DNA from: Prauserella endophytica
GTDB taxonomy: Bacteria; Actinomycetota; Actinomycetes; Mycobacteriales; Pseudonocardiaceae
DNA: 64,000 bases
Direction of reading: 5' to 3'
NCBI RefSeq assembly: GCF_005146945.1
Contig: NZ_SWMS01000006.1
Span: 62,001 to 126,000, forward strand
The notes beneath the pieces are model-generated. The model was not told where the DNA came from. It did no database searches and was given only the letters and a program-made list of their open reading frames with translations. Both the position numbers and the translations under genes were made by a program. Below, in pieces: positions 50,223 to 59,167 of this stretch (position 1 is its first letter; every line of letters begins with the position of its first letter).

Positions 50223-50738
50223 ATGACCACCATCGCCATCGAGAAGACGGTCACCGGCGAGCGCGCGGACCTCCTGGAGACGCTCGGGAAGCACCGGTTC
50301 TTCCTCGCCTTCACCGCCCGCGGCCTCACCGACGAGCAGGCCGCCGCGCGCACCACGGTGAGCGAGCTGTCCATCGGCGGGCTGATCAAGCACGTGACCG
50401 CCGTCGTGCACAGCTGGCTCGACTTCGTCGAACGCGGACCCGAGGCGATGTCGGGCGGCGGGGACGGCTGGGAGGACGGGTTCCGCATGCTGCCCGGCGA
50501 GACGCTCACGGGCTTGCTCACCGCATACGAGGAGGCCGGACGCCGTACCGACGCGCTCGTGGCGAGCCTGCCCGACCTCGACGCCTCGCACCCGCTGCCG
50601 GAGGCGCCGTGGTTCGAGCCGGGCGCCCGCTGGTCGGCCCGGCGGGTGCTGCTGCACCTCATCGCCGAGACCGCCCAGCACGCCGGGCATGCCGACATCA
50701 TCCGCGAGGCCATCGACGGCGCGAAGACGATGGGGTGA
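50223..50738 (+). CDS. DinB-family protein
   Basis: 171-residue four-helix DinB-fold protein. The three metal-binding histidine positions appear to be His near residue 60 (GGLIKHVTAVVHSWLDFV), then RRVLLHLIAETAQHAGHADI near 145, with the HxxxH-like pair. Family members are thiol-dependent transferases or stress proteins of unclear role. Divergent from the frameshifted membrane gene. Confidence 0.87.
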   Translation: MTTIAIEKTVTGERADLLETLGKHRFFLAFTARGLTDEQAAARTTVSELSIGGLIKHVTAVVHSWLDFVERGPEAMSGGGDGWEDGFRMLPGETLTGLLTAYEEAGRRTDALVASLPDLDASHPLPEAPWFEPGARWSARRVLLHLIAETAQHAGHADIIREAIDGAKTMG

Positions 50739-50955
50739 CGATCAGGTCCAGCGAGCACGAGACCGACAGTGCCGAGCACCAGCGACGCGAGCGCGAGCCC
50801 CTTGCGGCCGGGCCGGGACCACGGCGCGATCGTCCTATGTGGACAGCTAAGGCCCCCTTCCCTCGGGTTGGCGACCCGTTATCGCGGTGCCGTGACGTCT
50901 CGTTACCGGCAAACCCGCTTGTGGCCGTCACGGTCGCGGTGACACGATCGCTGGT

Positions 50956-52131
50956 GTGAGCCATCCGTTCGACACCGTCACCGTCGAGAGCCTGCGGGCG
51001 CGGGGCGGTGTCAAGTGGACACTGCACAGCGACGACCACCTGGGCGCCTTCGTCGCCGAGATGGACTTCGGCACCGCCCCGCCGATCCTGGCCGCGCTGC
51101 ACGCCGCCGTGGACGGGATGAACTTCGGCTACCTCTCGCCGGGGCTCGCCGAGCCGATGGCCCGCGCCTGCGCCGGCTGGCAGGCCCGCCGCTACGGCTG
51201 GACCGTGCCCGCCGAGCGGATCTTCCCGCTGCCCGACGTGGTCAAGGGCCTCGAGGTCGCCATCGCGCACTTCTCCGCGCCGGACAGCCCGGTGATCCTC
51301 CCGACCCCGGCGTACATGCCGTTCCTCGAGGTGCCGGGACTGCTCGGCCGACGGCTTCTCCAGGTGCCGATGGCCCGCGAGGGCGGACGGTACGTGTTCG
51401 ACCTCGACGCGCTCGCCGCCGCGTTCCGCGCCGGCGGGAACCTGCTGGTGCTCTGCAACCCCGGCAACCCGGTCGGGCGCGTGTTCACCGAGGCGGAGCT
51501 CGCCGCCCTGTGCGAGGTGGTGGACGCCCACGGCGGGCGGGTGTTCTCCGACGAGATCCACGCGCCGCTCGTCTACCCCGGCCACCGCCACGTGCCGTAC
51601 GCGTCGCTGTCCGAGACCGCCGCCGCGCACACGGTCACGGCGACCTCGGCGTCGAAGGCGTGGAACCTGCCTGGTCTCAAGTGCGCCCAGCTGATCACGA
51701 GCAACGACGCCGACGCGGCCCGCTTCGCCGAGGTCGGCATGTTCGCCATGCACGGCGCGAGCAACCTCGGCGTCGTCGCCAACACCGCCGCCTACACCGA
51801 GGGCGAGCCGTGGCTCGCGGACGTCCTCGCCTACCTCGGCCACAACCGGGCCGCGCTCGGCGAGCTGCTGGCGGAGCACCTGCCCGGTGTGCGGTGCACG
51901 CTGCCCGAAGGCACCTACCTGGCGTGGCTGGACTTCCGTGAGCTCGGGCTCGGCGACCACCCGGGCACGTTCTTCGCCGAGCACGCGCGCGTCGTGCTCG
52001 TCGACGGCCCCGAGTGCGGCGAGGCGGGGCGCGGGCACGCCCGGCTCAACTTCGCCACCCCGAGGCCGATCCTGGAACGCGTCGTCACCGACCTGGCCGC
52101 CGCGGTGCCCGCGGCCGGTGCGGGCGCGTGA
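50956..52131 (+). CDS. MalY/PatB-type PLP aminotransferase (C-S lyase-like)
   Basis: 391-residue fold-type I PLP enzyme of the MalY/PatB group (cystathionine beta-lyase-like). N-terminal VKWTLHSDDHLGAFVAEMDF matches the family's KW...AMWVADMDF. CNPGNPVGRVFTEAEL is near 157, SDEIHAPLVYPG near 197, and the PLP lysine is in TATSASKAWNLPGLKCAQ near 235. It likely cleaves C-S bonds or acts as an aminotransferase. The GTG start at 50956 is chosen by alignment. Its stop overlaps the MFS start (GTGA). The 217-bp gap before it holds no gene. Confidence 0.9.
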   Translation: MSHPFDTVTVESLRARGGVKWTLHSDDHLGAFVAEMDFGTAPPILAALHAAVDGMNFGYLSPGLAEPMARACAGWQARRYGWTVPAERIFPLPDVVKGLEVAIAHFSAPDSPVILPTPAYMPFLEVPGLLGRRLLQVPMAREGGRYVFDLDALAAAFRAGGNLLVLCNPGNPVGRVFTEAELAALCEVVDAHGGRVFSDEIHAPLVYPGHRHVPYASLSETAAAHTVTATSASKAWNLPGLKCAQLITSNDADAARFAEVGMFAMHGASNLGVVANTAAYTEGEPWLADVLAYLGHNRAALGELLAEHLPGVRCTLPEGTYLAWLDFRELGLGDHPGTFFAEHARVVLVDGPECGEAGRGHARLNFATPRPILERVVTDLAAAVPAAGAGA

Positions 52132-53369
52132 GCGCGGTGGTGCCCGCCGAGCGGGCGGCCGTGCAGCGGCGGACGGTGGCCGTGCTCTCGGCCGCGCAGG
52201 TGCTGGGCGGGCTCGGCGTGGCGGTCGGCATCGCCGTCGGCGGGCTCATCGCCGCCGACATCGCCGGCACCGACGGTGTCGCGGGACTGGCACAGACCCT
52301 CGGGGTGCTCGGCGCGGCCGTCGCGGCGGTGCCGCTCGCGTGGCTCACCCGGACCCGCGGCAGGCGTACCGGCCTGGTGTCCGGGCTGTTCACCGGTGCG
52401 GCGGGCGCGGCACTCGTGGTCACCGCGGCGACGCTGCGCTGGCTCCCGCTGCTGTTCCTGGGACTGCTGCTGTTCGGCGCCGCGACCGCTGCGGGGTTGC
52501 AGGCCCGCTACGGCGCCACCGACCTCGCCGCGCCCGGCCGCGCGGCGCGGGCGCTGTCGACGGTCGTGTGGGCGACGACGGTCGGCTCGGTGCTCGGCCC
52601 CAACCTGACCGAACCGGCCGGCAGACTCGGCACGGTCATCGGCCTCCCTCCGCTCGCGGGACCGTTCCTCGTCACGTTCGTCGCCTTCACCGTGGCGGCA
52701 CTGCTGCTGTTCGCGCTGCTGCGCCCCGACCCGCTGCGGCTCGCCGGGCTCGGCGCCGCAGCGACCGGGCACGAGCGGACCGGCTTCGCGGCGTCCCTGC
52801 GCGACATCGCCGCCCGGCCAAGGGCGCTCGTCGGGCTGTGCGCCATCGCGTCGTCGCACGTGGCGATGGTGTCGGTGATGGTCATGACGCCCGTGCACAT
52901 GCACCATGTCGACGTCTCGCTGACGGTCATCGGGCTCGTCATCAGCGTCCACATCCTCGGCATGTACGGCTTCTCGCCGCTCGTGGGCTACCTCGCCGAC
53001 CGGGCGGGCCGCGTCCCCGTGATCGTCGCGGGCGCGGTGATCACGGCCGCCGCCGCGGCCGTCAGCGGCGCCGCGGCCGCGGACAACGCCGTCCAGCTCG
53101 GCATCGGGCTCTTCCTGCTGGGCCTCGGCTGGTCGTGCGGGCTCGTCGCGGGCTCGGCCCTGCTGTCGGAGTCGGTGCCCGCGCCCACGCGCACCGCCGC
53201 GCAGGGCGTGTCCGATCTCGTGATGAACGGGTCGGCCGCGATCGGGGGCTCGCTCGCGGGCGTGGTGGTCGCCTTCGCCTCCTACGGCTGGCTGGCCGCG
53301 GGCGCGGCGGCGCTGATGATCGGCATCGGGCTGTACTCGGCCGCCCGGGGGAGAGGGGAGCCGGCGTGA
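52128..53369 (+). CDS. MFS transporter
   Basis: 413 residues, 12 hydrophobic helices. N-terminal half with [20 protein letters not shown] and loop LTRTRGRRTGLVSGLFTGA. Second half with GYLADRAGRVPVIVAGAVIT near 290. Drug or metabolite efflux-type; the substrate is unknown. Translationally coupled on both sides (GTGA overlaps with the MalY-like gene and the PUA/wHTH gene), suggesting one three-gene operon. Confidence 0.9.
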   Translation: MSAVVPAERAAVQRRTVAVLSAAQVLGGLGVAVGIAVGGLIAADIAGTDGVAGLAQTLGVLGAAVAAVPLAWLTRTRGRRTGLVSGLFTGAAGAALVVTAATLRWLPLLFLGLLLFGAATAAGLQARYGATDLAAPGRAARALSTVVWATTVGSVLGPNLTEPAGRLGTVIGLPPLAGPFLVTFVAFTVAALLLFALLRPDPLRLAGLGAAATGHERTGFAASLRDIAARPRALVGLCAIASSHVAMVSVMVMTPVHMHHVDVSLTVIGLVISVHILGMYGFSPLVGYLADRAGRVPVIVAGAVITAAAAAVSGAAAADNAVQLGIGLFLLGLGWSCGLVAGSALLSESVPAPTRTAAQGVSDLVMNGSAAIGGSLAGVVVAFASYGWLAAGAAALMIGIGLYSAARGRGEPA

Positions 53370-53947
53370 TCCTCACCCACGCGGTGACCAGGGGCGTCGC
53401 CGAGGGAACCGTCACGGCCGTCTACCGCCGGTGGACCCGGTCCCGCGTGCGGCCAGGGGACACCCTGACGACGGCGTGGGGCGTCGTGCGGATCGAGTCG
53501 GTGACCCCGGTGGACCCTTCGGCGATCACCGACGCCGACGCGGCCGAGGCGGGGGAGCCGTCTGCGCGTGCGGTGCTGGCGTCGCTGCGCGGCCCGGCCG
53601 ACGCGCCGGTGTTCCGCATCGGCGTCGGCTGGGGCGGTGAGGACCCCCGGCACGCGCTCAGCGCCGAGACCGACCTGACGCCTGAACAGCTCGCCGACAT
53701 CGCCGCCCGCCTCGCGCGGCTCGACCGACGAGTTCGGCACAGCCCGTGGACGCACGAGGTCCTGCGGGCCGTCGCGGCGCATCCCGGCCTGCGCGCCGCA
53801 GACCTCGCGGAACTGCTGGGCCGCGAGAAGGACGAGCTGAAGCTCGACATCCGCAAGCTCAAGAACCTCGGCCTCACCCACAGCCTCGACGTCGGCTACC
53901 GCATCTCCCCGCGCGGGGCCGCCTACCTCGCCTCCCTCGGCACCTGA
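53366..53947 (+). CDS. ASCH/PUA-like domain fused to a winged helix
   Basis: 193 residues from a GTG coupled to the MFS stop. The N-terminal about 100 residues are beta-rich (VTAVYRRWTRSRVRPGDTLT and WGVVRIESVTPV), resembling an ASCH/PUA RNA-binding-type domain. The C-terminal part (about 125-193) reads as a winged helix: HEVLRAVAAHPGLRAADLAE, then KLDIRKLKNLGLTHSLDVGY. The combination suggests a nucleic-acid-binding regulator or RNA modifier; function unknown. Third gene of the MalY-MFS operon. Confidence 0.72.
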   Translation: MILTHAVTRGVAEGTVTAVYRRWTRSRVRPGDTLTTAWGVVRIESVTPVDPSAITDADAAEAGEPSARAVLASLRGPADAPVFRIGVGWGGEDPRHALSAETDLTPEQLADIAARLARLDRRVRHSPWTHEVLRAVAAHPGLRAADLAELLGREKDELKLDIRKLKNLGLTHSLDVGYRISPRGAAYLASLGT

Positions 53948-54018
53948 GGCGTCACATTCCCCGCCACCGTCTCGTCAACGCCTCACACACCGTCGGGACA
54001 ACGGGAGGGTGAGCAGCG

Positions 54019-54822
54019 ATGACCGCACGGCAACGCGGGGCACAGGTATTCGTCGAGGTGGTGACCGTACTCGCCGGGCTGGGGATGCTGGCCGCCGGGA
54101 TCTGGGCACTCGCGGCGCCGGGCTCATTCGCCGACTTCACCGGCTTCACCGGATCCTCGTCGCACGTGCACTTCCTGCACGACGCGGGCGCGTTCCAGAT
54201 CGGGCTGGGCACCGGCCTGCTGCTCGCGCTGATCTGGGCCGACGCGCTCGCGACCGTGCTGGCGGGCTTCCTCCTCGCCAACACCATCCACACCGTCAAC
54301 CACGGCACCGACCTGGACCTGGGCGGGAACGTCGCGCAGGCGGCGGCGCTGGGCGTGGTGTCGGTGCTCGTGGCCGCCGCGCTGGTGCTGCGGCTGCGCT
54401 GGCGCGGCTACGTGGTCGGCGCCGTGACCGCCGCGACCGTTCCCGCGCTGGTCCCCTTCGCCGACCAGAAGACCGTCAGCCTCACCACCTACCGCCGCGA
54501 CGGCAGGCCGGGCGCGAGCCCCGTCAGCATCGCGGTGGAAGGTGACCACGCCTACGTGCGCAGCTTCGAGAAGTCGCTCAAGACCCGGCGGCTGGCCAGG
54601 GACCCGAGGGTGGAGCTCGCTCCCTCGACCGGCAGGGGCGTGCCCACCGGGCCCGCCGTCTCCGGCAAGATGCGCAGGCTGACGGGGGAGGAAAACCGGC
54701 ACGCCGCGAGGATGCTGCGCCGCAAGCACCCGCTCCTGCACGGCGTCGTCGTGCCACTCACGCACCGGCTGGCCCGGGCCAAGACCGGCCGGACCGTCCA
54801 TTTCGAACTGACACCGATGTGA
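54019..54822 (+). CDS. Four-helix membrane domain fused to a PPOX-class flavin-fold domain
   Basis: 267 residues. Residues 1-135 form about four transmembrane helices (FVEVVTVLAGLGMLAAGIWA; LLLALIWADALATVLAGFLL; AAALGVVSVLVAAALVLRLR). Residues 150-265 match the PPOX-class F420/FMN-dependent oxidoreductase fold: KTVSLTTYRRDGRPGASPVS, RSFEKSLKTRRLARDPRVEL, ending GRTVHFELTPM. The soluble domain is normally a stand-alone protein of about 130 residues, so this appears to be a membrane-tethered version. Cofactor and substrate unknown. Confidence 0.8.
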   Translation: MTARQRGAQVFVEVVTVLAGLGMLAAGIWALAAPGSFADFTGFTGSSSHVHFLHDAGAFQIGLGTGLLLALIWADALATVLAGFLLANTIHTVNHGTDLDLGGNVAQAAALGVVSVLVAAALVLRLRWRGYVVGAVTAATVPALVPFADQKTVSLTTYRRDGRPGASPVSIAVEGDHAYVRSFEKSLKTRRLARDPRVELAPSTGRGVPTGPAVSGKMRRLTGEENRHAARMLRRKHPLLHGVVVPLTHRLARAKTGRTVHFELTPM

Positions 54823-54899
54823 CCCGCCCGCGCCCTTGACGCGAGCCGCCGGGATCAGCACCCTGTTGATCTCCGGCGGCACGGAAGGGATGTGGGCAC

Positions 54900-56321
54900 A
54901 TGACCGACCACACCACCAGGGGCGGCTTCGTCCGGGTGCTCGGCAGGCTGGACGTGCTCGCGATCGCCTTCGGCGCGATGATCGGGTTCGGCTGGATCGT
55001 GCTGACGGGCGGCTTCCTCGAGGACGCCGGCAGCCTCGGTGCCGCGCTCGCCTTCGTACTCGGTGGCGTCGTCGTCGCGCTCGTGGGGCTCACCTACGCC
55101 GAACTCGTGTCGGCCATGCCGGCCGTCGGCGGCGAGCACAACTACGCGCTGCGGGCCCTCGGCTCCCGCCCCGGGTTCATCACGTCCTGGACGCTCGTGC
55201 TCGGCTATGTGTCGGTGGTGGCCTTCGAGGCGGTCGCGCTCCCCCAGACGCTCCTCTACCTCGTGCCCGAGCTGCCCGCGGGCAGGCTGTGGTCCATCGC
55301 GGGCTACGACGTCTACGCCACGTGGGTCGCCGTCGGCGTCGCAGGCGCCGTCGTGATCACGGCCCTCAACTACGTGGGGGTCCGGCCGGCGGCGGTCTTC
55401 CAGGGCATCGCCGTGCTGTTCCTGCTCGCGGTCGGGGTGCTGCTCACCATCGGGGCTTTCGTCGGCGGGTCCACGGCGAACATGGAGCCGCTGTTCTCCG
55501 GAGGGCTGTCCGGGCTGCTGGTCGTGCTGGTCGCGACCCCGTTCCTGTTCGTGGGGTTCGACGTGATCCCGCAGTCGGCGGAGGAGATCAAACTGCCGCC
55601 CCGCCGGCTCGGCACACTGCTGATCGTCTCCGTGCTGCTCGCGGTCACCTGGTACGTGATGATCATGCTGACGGTCGGCTCCGGGCTCGCGCGCGACCAG
55701 CTGGCCGGTGCCGAACTGCCCACCGCCGACGCCATGTCCGCGCTCTGGAACAGCCCCGCGATGGGCACGGTCCTCGTGCTCGGCGGGATCGCGGGCATCC
55801 TGACCAGCTGGAACGGCTTCCTGATCGGCGCGAGCAGGCTGCTGTTCGCGATGGCGTCGTCCCGGATGCTGCCGCGCTGGTTCGCGAGGGTGCACCCTCG
55901 CTTCGGCACGCCCTCCAACGCTGTGCTCTTCGTCGGCGGGCTGTCGGTGGCCGCGCCTCTGTTCGGCGAGCAGATGCTGGTGTGGCTGGTCGACGCGGGC
56001 AGCCTCAGCATCATCGCGGCCTACCTGATGGTGGCGCTGAGCTTCCTCGTCCTGCGCAGGCGTGAGCCGGACATGGCGCGCCCGTTCCGCGTGCCGGCCG
56101 GCCGCACGGTCGGTGTGCTCGCCATCGTGCTGAGCCTCGGCACGGGCGTGCTGTTCCTGCCCGGCATGCCCGCGCAGCTCATCTGGCCATGGGAGTGGGT
56201 CATCGTCGGGCTGTGGTGGCTGGCCGGGGTCGTGCTCGTGCTGCGCCTGCCGCGGATCGGGCCGGGGGCCGACGCCGAGGACCGGCTGATCGATGCGGTC
56301 CGTGTGGGGGACAATCGCTGA
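54900..56321 (+). CDS. APC-family amino-acid permease
   Basis: 473 residues, about 12 helices. LDVLAIAFGAMIGFGWIVLT at the N-terminus is the APC helix-1 motif. FDVIPQSAEEIKLPPRRLGT near 222 and the C-terminal WEWVIVGLWWLAGVVLVLRL follow. Likely imports an amino acid or organic cation. Single gene with AGGGAT upstream of the ATG and 77 bp after the membrane-flavin-fold gene. Confidence 0.9.
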   Translation: MTDHTTRGGFVRVLGRLDVLAIAFGAMIGFGWIVLTGGFLEDAGSLGAALAFVLGGVVVALVGLTYAELVSAMPAVGGEHNYALRALGSRPGFITSWTLVLGYVSVVAFEAVALPQTLLYLVPELPAGRLWSIAGYDVYATWVAVGVAGAVVITALNYVGVRPAAVFQGIAVLFLLAVGVLLTIGAFVGGSTANMEPLFSGGLSGLLVVLVATPFLFVGFDVIPQSAEEIKLPPRRLGTLLIVSVLLAVTWYVMIMLTVGSGLARDQLAGAELPTADAMSALWNSPAMGTVLVLGGIAGILTSWNGFLIGASRLLFAMASSRMLPRWFARVHPRFGTPSNAVLFVGGLSVAAPLFGEQMLVWLVDAGSLSIIAAYLMVALSFLVLRRREPDMARPFRVPAGRTVGVLAIVLSLGTGVLFLPGMPAQLIWPWEWVIVGLWWLAGVVLVLRLPRIGPGADAEDRLIDAVRVGDNR

Positions 56322-56413
56322 CAAGACGCGACAACTTTTCGCCTTTCTCTTGCGGCGGGTCCCCTATGCCCGCATATTGGTTCGAACCACTTCGCTACGA
56401 AGGGTTCATACCA

Positions 56414-57598
56414 ATGCTGGGTCGCAGAAGTTTCCTCGCCGGGCTTGGGGCCGCGGCGCTCGCCCTGCCCACGGGAACGGCGTGGGCGCGCGGGACCGCG
56501 CAGGCCACCCTCCCGCTGACGATCGTCAACGAGTCCGGTGAGTTCGCCGGGAGCTCGGTCTGGGTCTACATCGTCGGCACTGACCTGGTCTCGAACGTCC
56601 AATGCAGAGTGACACCGGACGGCAGAGCGGTGCCGGTGTCGTTGTCGGACAACGGGTCCGACGGGTTCACCGACTACGCCATCCCGCTCGCCGCGAGCGG
56701 CCCCACCCGGCTGAACCTGCCCACCATGTCCGGTCGCGTGTACGTCGCGCTCGGCCGGAAACTCAGGTTCAAGGCCGTCGGGGACGGCGCGGGCCGGGCC
56801 GCCCTGCAGTACCCCGCCGGCTGGGTGGAATCCGACCCGAACTTCCCGGTGCTGCACGACTTCGTCGAGTTCACCCACGTCGCACCGGGCACGCCGAACC
56901 TGCGGCCAGGCATGTACTGCAACACCACGATGGTCGACCAGTTCAGCGTGCCGCTCGCCATCCGGCTCGACGGCGAGCGCTCGCAGACCACGGGCACGCT
57001 CGCCGACGGCGGACGGGACCGGATCTTCGCCGACCTCGCCGCCCAGCAGGACTTCGGCTCGCTCGTGGTCGACGACCTCCGCGTGATCGCACCTGGCCAC
57101 GGGCTCGACTCCGGGCGGTTCCGCGCCGACTACTTCGCCACCTACATCGACGAGGTGTGGAACCGCTACTCGGGCACCGACCTGCGGATCGAGACCGAGG
57201 GCGGCGGCTTCACCGGCCGCGTCGACGGCGCGGGGAACTTCGTGTTCACCAAGGACACCGGCGAGACCACGCGGCCCTTCGCGAAACCGTCGACGCGGGA
57301 CGTGCTGTTCTGCGACGGCGCGCTGGCGGCGCCCAACGACGGCGTGACCGGGCCGGTCGCGGCCGTGCTCGGCGCCGGGTTCAACCGCTCGATCCTGCAC
57401 ACGGGGTCCACGCAGCCCGGCACCGACCCCGGCTCGTTCTACGGGCACGCGGTGACCAACCACTACGCCCGTGTCCTGCACGCCAACACGGTGGACGGCA
57501 AGGCCTACGGCTTCGCGTTCGACGACGTCGCCGGGTTCGCCTCCTACATCGAGGATCCCGCGCCGGCCTCGGTCACCGTCACCCTCACCCCGTTCTAG
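56414..57598 (+). CDS. Secreted GH64-type beta-1,3-glucanase
   Basis: 394 residues. The start LGRRSFLAGLGAAALALP is a twin-arginine signal peptide (cut near WARG). The mature protein begins TLPLTIVNESGEFAGSSVWV, the typical opening of glycoside hydrolase family 64 glucanases. It continues with VEFTHVAPGTPNLRPGMYCN, NTTMVDQFSVPLAIRLDG (catalytic region around MVDQFS) and GRFRADYFATYIDEVWNRY. It should attack laminarin or fungal beta-1,3-glucan. The GH18 gene follows after 13 bp, so the pair is one operon against fungal cell walls. Confidence 0.88.
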   Translation: MLGRRSFLAGLGAAALALPTGTAWARGTAQATLPLTIVNESGEFAGSSVWVYIVGTDLVSNVQCRVTPDGRAVPVSLSDNGSDGFTDYAIPLAASGPTRLNLPTMSGRVYVALGRKLRFKAVGDGAGRAALQYPAGWVESDPNFPVLHDFVEFTHVAPGTPNLRPGMYCNTTMVDQFSVPLAIRLDGERSQTTGTLADGGRDRIFADLAAQQDFGSLVVDDLRVIAPGHGLDSGRFRADYFATYIDEVWNRYSGTDLRIETEGGGFTGRVDGAGNFVFTKDTGETTRPFAKPSTRDVLFCDGALAAPNDGVTGPVAAVLGAGFNRSILHTGSTQPGTDPGSFYGHAVTNHYARVLHANTVDGKAYGFAFDDVAGFASYIEDPAPASVTVTLTPF

Positions 57599-57611
57599 GA
57601 AAGGACCTCCG

Positions 57612-58610
57612 ATGAGGATCCCGCGCCGATTCTCCCGGCTGCTCGCCGCCGCGGCCACGGGTGCCGCGCTGCTGCTCGCCGGGGCCACCGCCACGGCGGA
57701 GCCGACGCCCGCCGGGGCGCTGCCCGGCAAGCAGCTGACCGGTTACTGGCAGAACTTCGTCAACGGCGCCACCCCGCTGCGGGTCGCCGACGTCTCCGCC
57801 GCCTACGACGTGATCGTGCTGGCGTTCGCCGAGGCCGACCCGGCGCGCCCGGGCGCGGTCACCTTCGGCGTCGACCCGGGCCTGTCGAGCGCGCTCGGCG
57901 GCTACGACGAGGCCGCGCTCAAGGCCGACATCGCCGCCAAGAAGGCGGAGGGCAAATCCGTGGTGCTCTCGATCGGCGGCGAGCGCGGCGACGTCGACCT
58001 GGGCGGCCCCGCGAACGTGACCAACTTCGTCGACTCGTTCGCCGCCATCGCCGCCGAGTACGGCATCCAGGGCCTCGACGTGGACCTGGAGCACGGCTTC
58101 GACGTCGCCAACATGGCGAGCGCGATCCAGCGGCTGCGCGAGCGGATGGGCGAGGGCTTCCTGCTCACGATGGCGCCGCAGACCCTCGACGTGCAGCCGG
58201 GCGGGGCCTACCTCCAGCTCATCGACCAGGTCAAGGACCTGATCACGGTGGTGCACACGCAGTACTACAACTCCGGGTCGATGAACGGCTGCCACGGCCA
58301 GGTCGTCACACAGGGCACGGTCGACTTCATCACCGCGCAGGCGTGCATCCTGCTCCAGCGCCTGCGCCCCGATCAGGTCTCGCTCGGCCTGCCGGCGACG
58401 TCGTCGGCCGCGGGCAGCGGGTACGTGAGCCCCGACGTGGTGACCGCCGCCCTCGACTGCCTCACCACGGGCAGCCGCTGCGGGTCCTACGTGCCGGAGA
58501 CTCCGTTTCCCGGGCTCAGCGGCGTGATGACGTGGTCGGTCAACTGGGACGCGGCGAGCGGCGGCTCGTTCTCCGGCCCGGTGCGCGCCCACCTGGACTC
58601 ACTCACCTAG
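57612..58610 (+). CDS. Secreted GH18 chitinase-like protein
   Basis: 332 residues with a Sec signal peptide (basic MRIPRRFSRLL, cut near TATAE, residue 30). GH18 barrel: TGYWQNFVNGATPLRVADVS, VVLSIGGERGDVDLGG, and the catalytic strand with D156, D158 and proton donor E160. The first acid of DxxDxDxE is replaced by Gln153. The catalytic Glu and both neighbouring Asp are kept, so activity is likely. Later MAPQTLDVQPGGAYLQ and HTQYYNS fit the family. No carbohydrate-binding module is present. Cotranscribed with the GH64 gene; its 3' end overlaps the convergent gene by 12 bp. Confidence 0.9.
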   Translation: MRIPRRFSRLLAAAATGAALLLAGATATAEPTPAGALPGKQLTGYWQNFVNGATPLRVADVSAAYDVIVLAFAEADPARPGAVTFGVDPGLSSALGGYDEAALKADIAAKKAEGKSVVLSIGGERGDVDLGGPANVTNFVDSFAAIAAEYGIQGLDVDLEHGFDVANMASAIQRLRERMGEGFLLTMAPQTLDVQPGGAYLQLIDQVKDLITVVHTQYYNSGSMNGCHGQVVTQGTVDFITAQACILLQRLRPDQVSLGLPATSSAAGSGYVSPDVVTAALDCLTTGSRCGSYVPETPFPGLSGVMTWSVNWDAASGGSFSGPVRAHLDSLT

Positions 58611-59105
58611 CGGTATCGCGCCCACGTCCTCGAGGCGCGGTCCCCTCGGCGAGGAGTGGTCGGCGACCAGCAGCACCTCGGTCACCCGCCACGCCGCCTC
58701 GATGGCCGTCCCGGACAGCTCCCGGGGCGGCCGTCCGCGCGCGAGCACCAGCTCGCCCCGGAACGGCTGCGGATGCGTCACCGGAACCAGCGGCTCCGTC
58801 GCCGCGAAGATGTCGGCCGCCAGCTCGTCGAGCCCGTTGACGGGCACCGACAGCCACTGGCCCGCGAGCCGGTGGGTGGCGGGCCCGAGCCTCGCGAGCG
58901 GTGCCGGCGCACCGTCGAGCGCCGCTGCCGCGGCGCCGAGCAGCGGCTCGCGCAGGGACGACGGCACGTGGCCAAGCGGCCGCAGCTTCACGATCCACTG
59001 CTCCGGTAGTGACCAAGTGGTCCGCGCCAGCTCGGGCCGGGGAAGGGCGGCGACGACCGCGCGCACCGCCTCCGGTGGGCGCACGGCGAACGCGAGCCGG
59101 ACCAT
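58599..59105 (-). CDS. LigT/2H-phosphoesterase-like protein lacking both HxT motifs
   Basis: 168 residues with the layout of 2'-5' RNA ligase / cyclic phosphodiesterase proteins: RLAFAVRPPEAVRAVVAAL start, then WSLPEQWIVKLRPLGHV where the family has W-HVTLRFLGEV, and PFRGELVLARGRPPRELSG where the family has PFRPHLTLARGR. The two catalytic HxT motifs are thus replaced by I38-V-K40 and E118-L-V120. The fold appears intact but the active site is lost. It may bind RNA or nucleotides without cleaving. The 3' end overlaps the chitinase gene by 12 bp. Confidence 0.78.
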   Translation of the reverse strand: MVRLAFAVRPPEAVRAVVAALPRPELARTTWSLPEQWIVKLRPLGHVPSSLREPLLGAAAAALDGAPAPLARLGPATHRLAGQWLSVPVNGLDELAADIFAATEPLVPVTHPQPFRGELVLARGRPPRELSGTAIEAAWRVTEVLLVADHSSPRGPRLEDVGAIPLGE

Positions 59106-59167
59106 GCGCCTTATTGTGACCGAACCCGGTCACTGCTTGCTTACCCGCGCCCACGGGCTGTAGAGTC

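Noticed and set aside
50839-50880. Possible third hairpin family (CAGCTAAGGCCCCCTTCCC)
   Set aside because: Only one half is present, no complementary arm is found within the gap, and the junction is tandem rather than convergent.
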